Below, one piece after another: positions 16,039 to 22,779 of a DNA stretch of 23,051 nucleotides. Position 1 is the first letter of the stretch. Each line of letters begins with the position of its first letter. Under the pieces are notes generated by a model. The model was given only the letters and a program-made list of their open reading frames with translations, did not search any database and was not told the origin of the DNA. Origin of the DNA: Prosthecochloris sp. (lineage in GTDB: Bacteria > Bacteroidota > Chlorobiia > Chlorobiales > Chlorobiaceae); contig RAZP01000042.1 of assembly GCA_004028745.1 (NCBI GenBank), positions 1-23,051 on the forward strand, in the 5' to 3' direction. The position numbers and the translations under genes are program-made.

Positions 16039-16324
16039 CATTCATGAATTTGCAGCAAAGGAATTAGACGAGGCAATCGAATGGTACGATCTTCAATCAT
16101 CAGGGTTGGGTAAGCAATTTAAAAAAGCTGTCATTGAGCAAATCAAAAAAATCAAGAAACATCCAAACTGGTTTCTGACGGAATCAAACAGCATCTTCAA
16201 AGCCTACATTCCCAAGTTTCCTTATAAGATTCTTTTTACAGCAAATAATGATGAAATCGTGATTTGGGCCATAGTCCACATGCACAGGAAACCCAGATTC
16301 TGGCAGTCGAGAATACAGGAATAA
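16028..16324 (+). CDS. RelE/ParE-family toxin
   Basis: This 98-residue protein shows the ParE/RelE pattern: two N-terminal helices after the first strand (FAAKELDEAIEWYDLQSSGLGKQF), then the strand block FPYKILFTANNDEIVIWAIVHMHRKPRFW typical of the family. The start at 16028 is where homology begins; the frame extends 17 codons upstream inside the antitoxin. Toxins of this fold either cleave mRNA on the ribosome or inhibit gyrase, and the sequence does not decide between them. It forms a standard antitoxin-first pair with the preceding gene. Confidence 0.87.
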   Translation: MRISIHEFAAKELDEAIEWYDLQSSGLGKQFKKAVIEQIKKIKKHPNWFLTESNSIFKAYIPKFPYKILFTANNDEIVIWAIVHMHRKPRFWQSRIQE

Positions 16325-16325
16325 G

Positions 16326-16490
16326 TTAGCTGATAATATACGGGCCTTCTATGTTGAAACCTTTGTTGCCGTCAACCTGCACAGTTTCTACAGAGTACGT
16401 AATACCGTATGCTGTCATCGGGATGCTTCGGGTCCATCTGCTTTTTCAGCTTCTCTCTCATACCCTCAAAATCCTCTTCGGAAATCAGAG
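16326..16490 (-). pseudogene. cas2 3'-half remnant
   Basis: The minus strand encodes ISEEDFEGMREKLKKQ and DPKHPDDSIRYYVLC, close to residues 39-70 of the intact cas2 at 17555-17839. After the Cys the match continues only in another frame (VETVQVDGNKGFNIEGPYIIS), so a small deletion has shifted the frame. The N-terminal half with the catalytic Asp is absent. It is more diverged than the cas6 repeats, so it is probably an old paralogue rather than a fresh duplication. Confidence 0.8.
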
Positions 16491-16577
16491 AAGGAACGTT
16501 CCTTATTATTATAACTAATGCATTTTCAGCACGAAACCCATTTACAAGCCCGCTCCAGTTGTTTTTTGCAGGATTGT

Positions 16578-16640
16578 TCGTTCCGGCATGACAAAGGGAG
16601 AGAGATTCCACACGCATCGAGTGCGGAATGACAGGGAAAG
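16578..16640. repeat. Short REP-like element with stem-loop
   Basis: CGGCATGACA and CGGAATGACA occur near both ends in direct orientation. Between them ATTCCACAC (16605-16613) and GTGCGGAAT (16621-16629) pair with one mismatch around a 7-base loop. Similar GGAATGAC hairpin units are scattered in many bacterial genomes. Only one copy is in this window. Confidence 0.4.
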
Positions 16641-16645
16641 TATAG

Positions 16646-16774
16646 ATGGAATTAAAGGAGCAAGCTGTGGGGTATGAAAACAGGAGAACTCTAAAAAGCC
16701 TATATTTAATTGTAATCCAGGCAAATAAACATGTATTGATTCTGAAAGAAATTGCTGAAAGGGTACGCTTATGA
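16646..16774 (+). CDS. Small 42-residue frame overlapping the nucleotidyltransferase start
   Basis: This frame begins MELKEQAVGY at ATG 16646 and ends at a TGA that overlaps the nucleotidyltransferase ATG (ATGA). AGGGAAAG lies about 6 bases upstream of the start. The sequence is basic with a hydrophobic stretch (LYLIVIQANKHVLILKEIAERV) and matches nothing I recognise. The 4-base overlap with the next gene is the same coupling seen between the next two genes, which favours a real member of a three-gene unit. It could also be the end of a truncated gene. Confidence 0.4.
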   Translation: MELKEQAVGYENRRTLKSLYLIVIQANKHVLILKEIAERVRL

Positions 16775-17322
16775 CAAACAGGTTGCTGCTGGCACTGGAG
16801 ACCATTGTCAACTGGCTTGATAAGCAGCAGGTTCCTTACATGATTTTTGACGGTATCGCCAACAGCATTTACGGCAACCCCAGGCAAACGTTTGATATTG
16901 ACATAAAAATCTCGGTTCCCGCAGGGGACACCCGGTCTGATTTTATTGAGCAGTTAGCTCCCGTTGCCATGCTGCTCCCTGAAAACCCAATGCAGTTTAT
17001 CACTGAAACGAGCGTTCTTCCGGTAACACTTCATGACGTCCGTATCGATCTGGTTTTTGCGCAACTGCCTTTCGAAGAACATGCTATCAAACGAAGTCAG
17101 GTTAAACAGTTTTTTTCTATTCCGATGAACGTGTGCAGCGTAGAAGATTTCATCCTGCAGAAAGCGGTTTCATCCCGCCAGAAAGACTGGGACGATATAG
17201 CAACTGTAATCGGTCTCCAGAAAGAAAATATCGACTGGCGGTATCTTCTGGACCACTGCCGTGAACTGTCCGGGTTCTTGAACGATTCGACCATATTGCC
17301 GAGAATTCAAAACATGCGATGA
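16771..17322 (+). CDS. AbiEii-like nucleotidyltransferase-fold protein
   Basis: This 183-residue protein has the nucleotidyltransferase start common to AbiEii-type toxins and DUF6036-like proteins. A helix is followed by YMIFDGIANSIYGNPRQTFDIDIKI, in which Asp42 and Asp44 are the metal-binding pair. The usual GG or GS ahead of the first strand is altered to DG here. Later DVRIDLVFA supplies a candidate third acidic residue, and VCSVEDFILQKAVSSRQKDWDDI is the conserved C-terminal segment seen in this group. Such enzymes act as toxins by modifying tRNA or protein. It overlaps both neighbours by 4 bases (ATGA), so it is probably a translationally coupled unit with the downstream small protein as partner. 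Confidence 0.8.
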   Translation: MTNRLLLALETIVNWLDKQQVPYMIFDGIANSIYGNPRQTFDIDIKISVPAGDTRSDFIEQLAPVAMLLPENPMQFITETSVLPVTLHDVRIDLVFAQLPFEEHAIKRSQVKQFFSIPMNVCSVEDFILQKAVSSRQKDWDDIATVIGLQKENIDWRYLLDHCRELSGFLNDSTILPRIQNMR

Positions 17323-17558
17323 AAAGCAAAACGAATGACATTCGTGAGCTGCGAAACAAGATGAACCGTTTCAATGCCTGGGAACAATCCTATATCAAAA
17401 AGCTTTCCGAGGAGGAGCGGTTCAGGCAATTTGTTGAATTGTTTGAGCTGGCAATGTCAACTGATGCAGCAACTGTTGAAAGGGCGCACTGCGAGCACCT
17501 TGAACAGCTTGCCCGAATTTCCAAAGCCGCAAGAAGCAAGAAAGGGAATACTGTTTAG
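17319..17558 (+). CDS. Small helical protein, possible partner of the nucleotidyltransferase
   Basis: This 79-residue, highly charged, all-helical protein is not one I recognise by family. ELRNKMNRFNAWEQSYIKKLSEEERFRQFVELFELA looks like one long amphipathic helix pair. It overlaps the nucleotidyltransferase stop by 4 bases (ATGA), so the two are coupled. Such small partners of nucleotidyltransferases commonly serve as antitoxins, but here that is inference from context only. Its stop overlaps the cas2 stop on the other strand by four bases. Confidence 0.7.
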   Translation: MKSKTNDIRELRNKMNRFNAWEQSYIKKLSEEERFRQFVELFELAMSTDAATVERAHCEHLEQLARISKAARSKKGNTV

Positions 17559-17839
17559 GTGATGATGAACGGCCCGTCGATGCGAAAATCCCTGTTGCCG
17601 TCGATCAGCACTTTTTCAACACAGCTCCTACAGAGGATATAGTAGCGTATGCTGTCATCGGGATGTTTCGGGTCCATTTGCTTCCTGAGCTTCTTTCTCA
17701 GCTCCTCAAAATCCTCTTCCGAAATGAAGCATTCAAAAACACTGTACTGAACTGCCGTACCGAAGTTTGAGAGTATTTTATGTATCTTTGTTCTGCGACG
17801 GTCGTTTTCTATGTCGTAGGTCACAAGAATAAAGTGCAT
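17555..17839 (-). CDS. cas2: CRISPR-associated endonuclease Cas2 (orphan)
   Basis: This 94-residue protein has the full ferredoxin-like Cas2 pattern: FILVTYDIENDRRRTKI with the conserved Asp9, then NFGTAVQYSVFECFIS and the terminal strand block DSIRYYILCRSCVEKVLIDG. Cas2 normally bridges two Cas1 dimers during spacer acquisition. No cas1 is adjacent or anywhere in the window, and no array is visible, so it appears stranded. The ATG at 17839 is used; a TTG five codons upstream is an alternative. It diverges from the Csx15-like gene with only 27 bases between starts, so they may share a promoter region. Confidence 0.9.
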   Translation of the reverse strand: MHFILVTYDIENDRRRTKIHKILSNFGTAVQYSVFECFISEEDFEELRKKLRKQMDPKHPDDSIRYYILCRSCVEKVLIDGNRDFRIDGPFIIT

Positions 17840-17866
17840 GATTGCAATGGTCAAATGATTTTATAG

Positions 17867-18439
17867 ATGGAAAACAACCATGCATTGAATCTCATTACCC
17901 TCATAGGCATCATAGCAGCTGCTTTGGTTCCAATTCTGCAGCTGCTGGAATATTTTTTCTCAAAAAAAATCCCTTGGCTTTTTAGGCTGGTCCGCAACGC
18001 ATGGCGCAGAATACGCCGACTCTTCCGGCGAAGCTGGAAAGAGGGAGACCGTTTTCTGGTGTTGAACTTTTCAGGACACCCGGTTCTTCCTGGTCAACAA
18101 AAGAAGATACTTCAACTCATGGGCTGGCCAAAACTTGAGGTTATCGATGTTCAGATGGGTACCGTAAAGGAAGACGAGAATTTCCTCAATACTGCTCTCC
18201 GAAAAGTTGACGGCATTGACCTGCTTTCGAATGAATGGCAGACATTTTCTCTTATTGCTGTTCCTGCCGGGTTTTCCCCTCTATGGTCGGCTTTGTTAGC
18301 TGAAATCCACGGCAGGTTAGGGCATTTCCCCGATGTCGTTCGTCTCCGTCCTGCTCCACAGGGAGAAAAGGAGAAATTCGAGGTTGCCGAAATCCTCGAT
18401 CTGCGGGACATCCGCCATCAGGCAAGGGCAAAGCGGTGA
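17867..18439 (+). CDS. Membrane-anchored Csx15-like CRISPR-associated protein
   Basis: This 190-residue protein has one predicted membrane helix at about residues 8-30 (LITLIGIIAAALVPILQLLEYF), followed by a very basic stretch (39-56, LVRNAWRRIRRLFRR) that places the rest in the cytoplasm. From residue 62 the soluble domain resembles Csx15 as I remember it: FLVLNFSGHPVLPGQ at its first strand, then EWQTFSLIAVPAGFSPLWSALLAEIHGRLGHFPDVVRLRP (split here by family comparison at residues 123-140 and 141-162). Csx15 proteins accompany type III CRISPR loci and have recently been reported, from memory, as cyclic-oligoadenylate ring nucleases. Attachment to a membrane helix is not the standard form. 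It is divergent from the orphan cas2. Confidence 0.65.
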   Translation: MENNHALNLITLIGIIAAALVPILQLLEYFFSKKIPWLFRLVRNAWRRIRRLFRRSWKEGDRFLVLNFSGHPVLPGQQKKILQLMGWPKLEVIDVQMGTVKEDENFLNTALRKVDGIDLLSNEWQTFSLIAVPAGFSPLWSALLAEIHGRLGHFPDVVRLRPAPQGEKEKFEVAEILDLRDIRHQARAKR

Positions 18440-18478
18440 TCGCCCAGACTTCATCAGAATCAATAGTGAAAGAAAAAA

Positions 18479-18534
18479 GGGACGCTCCTTACTATTGCAG
18501 CTAATACGCATTCAGTACGAACCCCGTTATGCGG
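18479..18534. repeat. GGGACGCTCCTT repeat, copy 1
   Basis: Starts with GGGACGCTCCTTA and shares about two thirds of its next 40 bases with 19032-19087 by eye. An A-rich run precedes both copies. It lies just after the Csx15-like gene. The form suggests a small dispersed repeat, possibly related to REP-type transposase targets; that link is inference. Confidence 0.5.
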
Positions 18535-18615
18535 ATACTTCGGTGATTTCCTGGCGGGCGGTTTGTCCTGAACGGGCTGGCACCCCTGAAACCATTGAAA
18601 AAGCGTTGAGCGAAA

Positions 18616-18909
18616 TCAAGCGGACTTCTTGCTCCCTGTTTTCTGTGCCGGAATTCCATAAAGCATCCCTTCAGCGCTGATATCCTCGTCAATATCCTGC
18701 CAGTGTATACCAATACCGTTACCAATGATTTCAAAGTTGTTTCTTTGCTCAATGGAGGCTTCCGATAACCGCCATGACCAAGCTAAAGGCACGCTTATTA
18801 TTCTTCCGTCTTCAAGAGACGCAGTAATCGAGTCATCGGTAATCTCAACTGAGATAATCCGTGGTTCAATAGTGACCGCAATGGTTTGATCGTCGGCATA
18901 TGTTTTTAC
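18616..18909 (-). pseudogene. DUF2442-like frame without a normal start codon
   Basis: The minus strand is open for 97 codons up to a TGA at 18910-18912. It encodes a full DUF2442 core: EPRIISVEITDDSITASLED, then GRIISVPLAWSWRLSEAS, then IEQRNNFEIIGNGIGIHW followed by DIDEDISAEGMLYG. No ATG, GTG or TTG occurs between the upstream stop and the conserved part, and the nearest ATGs upstream are out of frame. DUF2442 genes usually follow a DUF4160 gene in toxin-antitoxin-like pairs, and no DUF4160 is recognisable here. It is probably a pair that has lost its first gene and the start of the second, or else it uses a rare start codon. Confidence 0.7.
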
Positions 18910-19031
18910 TCAGCTTTCATTCCGTTTCAAAATACCAGTTGGCCGTCTGTTGCCTCTCCTTTTCTTCATGTAAAAGTTAGGTACTTTTCAGATAGAACCA
19001 AAAATAGCGGCAGGATTTACTGAGAAGAAAT

Positions 19032-19087
19032 GGGACGCTCCTTATTAATACAACAAAAACATTTCACAATGAACCTCGTCATATGGG
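19032..19087. repeat. GGGACGCTCCTT repeat, copy 2
   Basis: Diverged second copy of the unit at 18479, in the same orientation. The two copies bracket the broken DUF2442 frame and mark the end of the accessory region next to qmoC. Confidence 0.5.
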
Positions 19088-19173
19088 CACTGGTTAGGCC
19101 GAAGATGATTTTTTTTTCTTCTGAAACAACATAGAGAAGGGGGGGATCAAGGGATAACGTGGAATTGTCACAA

Positions 19174-19212
19174 AAAAAGCAGGGGCTGTTGAAATAACGG
19201 CCCCTGCTTTTT
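19174..19212 (-). terminator. Intrinsic terminator downstream of qmoC
   Basis: A perfect stem of AAAAAGCAGGGGC (19174-19186) and GCCCCTGCTTTTT (19200-19212) has a 13-base loop. A T-tract follows the stem when it is read on either strand, so it can act in both directions. It lies 32 bases after the qmoC stop and closes the qmo transcript. Confidence 0.92.
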
Positions 19213-19244
19213 CAGTTCGCGGTCTCATTGTCAGGCAGTCTCAC

Positions 19245-20423
19245 TCACACCTTGACATCCCTCTGCAACATTTTGGTATAGGTAATCGCAACCGTTCTGT
19301 AGACAAAGTGTGCAAGTTTTGAATACGGCACATAGATGATGATGTAAAACACAAACACCAGATGAAGGAAGTATGTCAGATATGCGATAACCGGCGGAAA
19401 GCTCATCACCCTGAACATTTGCGAGAGCATACCTGTAGCACCTACCAGAAGAACCATTCCCGCAAAAACCCAGTCAAAAGATGACGTGACGGTTTCGACG
19501 CCTCTCTCTTTCAGCCTGTTTGCAATCACCAGACTACCTCCAACAAGCAACGCAAGTGAACTGACATTGGCCAGGAGCTTGAAAAGTGACTTTACAACCA
19601 GCGCCATGGTCTCAGAACCGCCGAACAGCGCAAGGATATCCGGATCGTCCACCGGGTAAGGTGATTCCCATTTCAATCCGTAGAGGAAAAATATAGCACA
19701 AAGCGTCGTGAGAAAGAGACCGATAAACCCGTAAAACACAAGCATGTGCGCAATGGACCGGTCCTTGTTTTCATCGCACTTTTTGAATTTCGAGTGGGTC
19801 ATGATTTCCTTGAGCGTCTCGATAAAGCTCGGGACAAAACCCGCTTTCGGTTTCATTTGAGAACTTTCACTGAGATTTTTCCAGAACCTTGTGATGCTGA
19901 TCGCAAACATAAGCACGGCAAGACCGGAAAGCGGAACAAAAATCTGGTCGATATAGTGCACCGGGAAAAACTTGGAGAAAATCACCTCGCCCTCAGGAAT
20001 GTACAAATGTCCTGTCATCCCCAGAACGATTAAAAAGAACACGACGGGAATGGCAAGGGCCTGCCAGATGTTTTTCGGGTCTCCGGCTATTTTTCCCATA
20101 AATTTCGGGAAGGCGTTTTCCTGAATAACACTCTTTCTCAGGATAGAAAGTACATCGCCCGGCTTTGCACCCCTCGGACAGTATTTCGAGCAATCGTTGC
20201 AGTTATGACAAAGCCATATATCCGCACTTTTAACAAGTTCATCTTTCAAGCCCCATTGTGCCATAACCATCTCTTTTCTCGGAAACGGCTTGTCATCAGG
20301 GGATAACGGACATACGACGGAGCATGTGGCGCATTGATAGCACTTCTTCATTGTATCGGCACCGGCCTCTTTCAGCTCCCTGACAAACTTTACATCCGGT
20401 GTAAATACAGTCTCTTCAGCCAT
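19245..20423 (-). CDS. qmoC: Quinone-interacting membrane-bound oxidoreductase subunit QmoC
   Basis: This 392-residue fusion has an HdrC-like N-terminus and a membrane cytochrome-b-like part. Two [4Fe-4S] motifs are complete: Cys28-31-34-38 (CYQCATCSVVCP) and Cys72-75-78-82 (CHNCNDCSKYCP). About six membrane helices follow (from residue 118 on), with histidines such as those in IAHM and YFLHL that could hold heme b. QmoC is the membrane arm that exchanges electrons with the quinone pool; in sulfur-oxidising green bacteria the complex serves APS reductase working in the oxidative direction. GGAGGT lies just before the start at 20423. About 100 bases separate it from qmoB. Confidence 0.95.
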   Translation of the reverse strand: MAEETVFTPDVKFVRELKEAGADTMKKCYQCATCSVVCPLSPDDKPFPRKEMVMAQWGLKDELVKSADIWLCHNCNDCSKYCPRGAKPGDVLSILRKSVIQENAFPKFMGKIAGDPKNIWQALAIPVVFFLIVLGMTGHLYIPEGEVIFSKFFPVHYIDQIFVPLSGLAVLMFAISITRFWKNLSESSQMKPKAGFVPSFIETLKEIMTHSKFKKCDENKDRSIAHMLVFYGFIGLFLTTLCAIFFLYGLKWESPYPVDDPDILALFGGSETMALVVKSLFKLLANVSSLALLVGGSLVIANRLKERGVETVTSSFDWVFAGMVLLVGATGMLSQMFRVMSFPPVIAYLTYFLHLVFVFYIIIYVPYSKLAHFVYRTVAITYTKMLQRDVKV

Positions 20424-20523
20424 ATATTACCTCCAAATTTAACAGCGGTAAGAACCCGGACAACAGAACTCGGAAACACAGTAAAGAGCTTTTCCCAACT
20501 TCTGTCACCCGCAGTTATTATTA

Positions 20524-22776
20524 TTAGAATCCCTTGTACGGATTTTCACCAATATCATCGATCTTCTTGGTGAAATCATCAATTATCGCAGGCAGTTTTT
20601 CCCACTCATTGATTGCAAGCTGAACCTGCTCGACCCTTTCCGACTCAAGCATAAGCCGGTCAAGGGTTTCCTGGACTTTGCCGAGCCTTTCATTTGCCAT
20701 CTGGCTGCCTTTGACGTAATGGCACTGGTAATCGTCCCCGTACTTGCACCCGAGAAGCAGTATCCCGTCGATACCTCTGGAAAGCGCATCGGCGATCCAT
20801 ACCAGGTTCAATCCACCAAGGCATCGTAACGGTATCAGTCTGATATTGGGATTTAGGTTCATCCTGTTCAGCCCCATCATGTCGAAAGCAGGATACGCAT
20901 CGTTTTCACAGACGAATCCGAGAATGAACGTTCCTTCATCGGGCACCTCTATGGCTTTCAGAATAGATGAAATCATATCGACGCTGTAGTCCTTGAATGA
21001 GATAACCCTCTGCGGGCAGGCACCCATACACACCCCGCAGCGGCGGCAGCGGGATGGAAACTCGAGAGGTGTACCGTCATCTGTTTCATCATATGCACCA
21101 AACGGACACTCAACCGTGCACCTTCTGCACTGCGTACAGCTTTCCATCCTGATTTCAGGATAGGTACGGTCCCATGTTCTGGGATGAACGGCCCGCCCCT
21201 GGGCGGTCAGCTCAAGACACTGAATTGCTTTAAGCGCCGCGCCAGTTGCATCACCGGTAGATTGCACAGCATCCATGGGATGCCTCACGGCCCCTGCTGC
21301 ATAAATACCGGTACGCCTTGTTTCGTAAGGGAAACAGATAAAGTGGGAATCCGGAAAGCCCCATTTATGGTGCGGCATTTCAGGACCTTGACGGTACTTG
21401 AGGTTAAGAATAAGACTTTCCGGCTCAAGAGCTTCTATTTCACCGTCCTCTGTCTCTTTTTTAACAATATTCCCGATGTATTCCGGCGTCAGGTTATTGA
21501 CTCCCTTGTCTTCAGGAACCATACTGGAAACCATGCCTGTTGCCAGCACAAGCATGTCGGCCTGGATTTTCATCTTTCTGCCAAGCAGAAGATTGTCCAC
21601 CTCAACATGCAGACTGCCGTCCGAAGCTTCTTCTATACCAAGTATCTCGCCTTTGGTCAGAAAAATTCCTTCATCGTCTTGCGCGGATTTGTAGAAATTC
21701 TCATACAAACCCATCGTTCTCATATCCTTGTATATGATGAAGGCGCCAGCGTCAGGGTTCGACTCCCTGACATATTTTGCCTGCTTCAGGGATACATTAC
21801 AACAAACGGTGGAGCAGTACGGAACATGATCCTTGTCTCTCTGTCCGGCACATTGCATGAACACGACGTTTTTTGCCGGTTTCCCGTCGGATGGTCTTGC
21901 CACCTTGCCGTTGCCTTTGGTGACAAGCTCCTCCATCTCGAGGTTTGTCACAACGTTTTTGAACTTCCCGTAACCGAGGTGGTCCAGTTTTCCGGCATCG
22001 TACGGCTTCCATCCGGCAGCAAGCACGATCGATCCGGCATCAAAAGTCTCCGATGAACCGTTACGGTCGATAGTAACCTTGTATTCGCCCGGCCCTCCCT
22101 CGATGGAAGAGATTTCCGTGCTTGTGTGTATTGTGATGTTTTTGTCGTTCGTGGCTGCCTCGATTTTAGCGCCAATGGTGGGCTGTTCAAGCTCGGCAAA
22201 CGGCGGTTTGCTCGGAAAAACCCTGTACATCTTTTTAGCCCACCCGCCCAATTCATCGCTTTTCTCGACAAGAACGGTTTTATAGCCGGTCTGGGAAGCT
22301 TCCAGGGCTGCCGTCAAGCCGGTAACACCACCGCCGACAACAAGAACTGTCCGGTTGACATCGGCGATCTTAGGCTCGGGAACTTCAGCTTTCTCAGCCC
22401 GTGTAATTCCCATTCTCAGATAATCGGCGGCCATCATCTGGGTCGTTTCCCTGGACTCTTCATCCGAAGGCTGGGTCCAGACAACCTGTTCTCTGAGATT
22501 AACCCTCTCGACCACGTTTTTCAAAGGGTCAAAGTTAAAGACGTCGTTATTCACTCTTGGCGAGCAAGCAGCAATAACGATCTTGTTAACCTCCCCGTTG
22601 TTGATGTCATCTTTGATAACCTGTACGCCTTCCCGGCTGCAGAGAAACGGGTGCTTTTTGCATACAGGAACCTTGAACTCGCTTGTGGCGACTTTTTCAA
22701 GCTCCTCAACATCCAGAGCTTCTCCGATCCCGCAGTCGCTGCAGATATAGACGCCTATTTTCTTTTCGTCAGCCAT
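20524..22776 (-). CDS. qmoB: Quinone-interacting membrane-bound oxidoreductase subunit QmoB
   Basis: This 750-residue HdrA-like flavoprotein has an N-terminal Cys-bearing segment (YICSDCG). The FAD dinucleotide fold is at VVGGGVTGLTAALEA (146-160). Two ferredoxin-type [4Fe-4S] clusters are near residues 546-600 (SCTQCRRCTVECP and CRRCGVCMGACP). A C-terminal MvhD/FlpD-like domain follows, with LGFVCENDAYPAFDMMG, LRCLGGLN and LLGCKYGDDYQCHYVKG. This domain order is diagnostic for QmoB rather than QmoA. GAGGAG seven bases upstream fixes the start, and it lies inside the end of qmoA, so translation is coupled. Confidence 0.95.
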   Translation of the reverse strand: MADEKKIGVYICSDCGIGEALDVEELEKVATSEFKVPVCKKHPFLCSREGVQVIKDDINNGEVNKIVIAACSPRVNNDVFNFDPLKNVVERVNLREQVVWTQPSDEESRETTQMMAADYLRMGITRAEKAEVPEPKIADVNRTVLVVGGGVTGLTAALEASQTGYKTVLVEKSDELGGWAKKMYRVFPSKPPFAELEQPTIGAKIEAATNDKNITIHTSTEISSIEGGPGEYKVTIDRNGSSETFDAGSIVLAAGWKPYDAGKLDHLGYGKFKNVVTNLEMEELVTKGNGKVARPSDGKPAKNVVFMQCAGQRDKDHVPYCSTVCCNVSLKQAKYVRESNPDAGAFIIYKDMRTMGLYENFYKSAQDDEGIFLTKGEILGIEEASDGSLHVEVDNLLLGRKMKIQADMLVLATGMVSSMVPEDKGVNNLTPEYIGNIVKKETEDGEIEALEPESLILNLKYRQGPEMPHHKWGFPDSHFICFPYETRRTGIYAAGAVRHPMDAVQSTGDATGAALKAIQCLELTAQGRAVHPRTWDRTYPEIRMESCTQCRRCTVECPFGAYDETDDGTPLEFPSRCRRCGVCMGACPQRVISFKDYSVDMISSILKAIEVPDEGTFILGFVCENDAYPAFDMMGLNRMNLNPNIRLIPLRCLGGLNLVWIADALSRGIDGILLLGCKYGDDYQCHYVKGSQMANERLGKVQETLDRLMLESERVEQVQLAINEWEKLPAIIDDFTKKIDDIGENPYKGF

Positions 22777-22779
22777 ATT

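Noticed and set aside
16491..16887. Reading the minus-strand frame above the cas2 remnant as one longer gene
   Set aside because: Upstream of the ISEEDF block the frame has no Cas2 similarity and passes antisense through the nucleotidyltransferase start.
18333..18680. 115-codon plus-strand frame overlapping the Csx15-like gene
   Set aside because: It is a shadow frame: the first third lies in another frame of a better-supported gene and the rest crosses a repeat and the antisense DUF2442 core.
18950..19010. Short minus-strand peptide (EEKERQQTANWYFETE) upstream of the DUF2442 core
   Set aside because: It could be the end of a lost partner gene, but it is too short to assign and does not match DUF4160 clearly.
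13272..19090. CRISPR array in the accessory region
   Set aside because: No set of 25-40 base repeats with regular spacers was found by reading; the repeats present are pairs of gene fragments or REP-like units.
21184..22056. 290-codon plus-strand frame opposite qmoB
   Set aside because: Antisense shadow of a clearly conserved flavoprotein; its residues fit no family.
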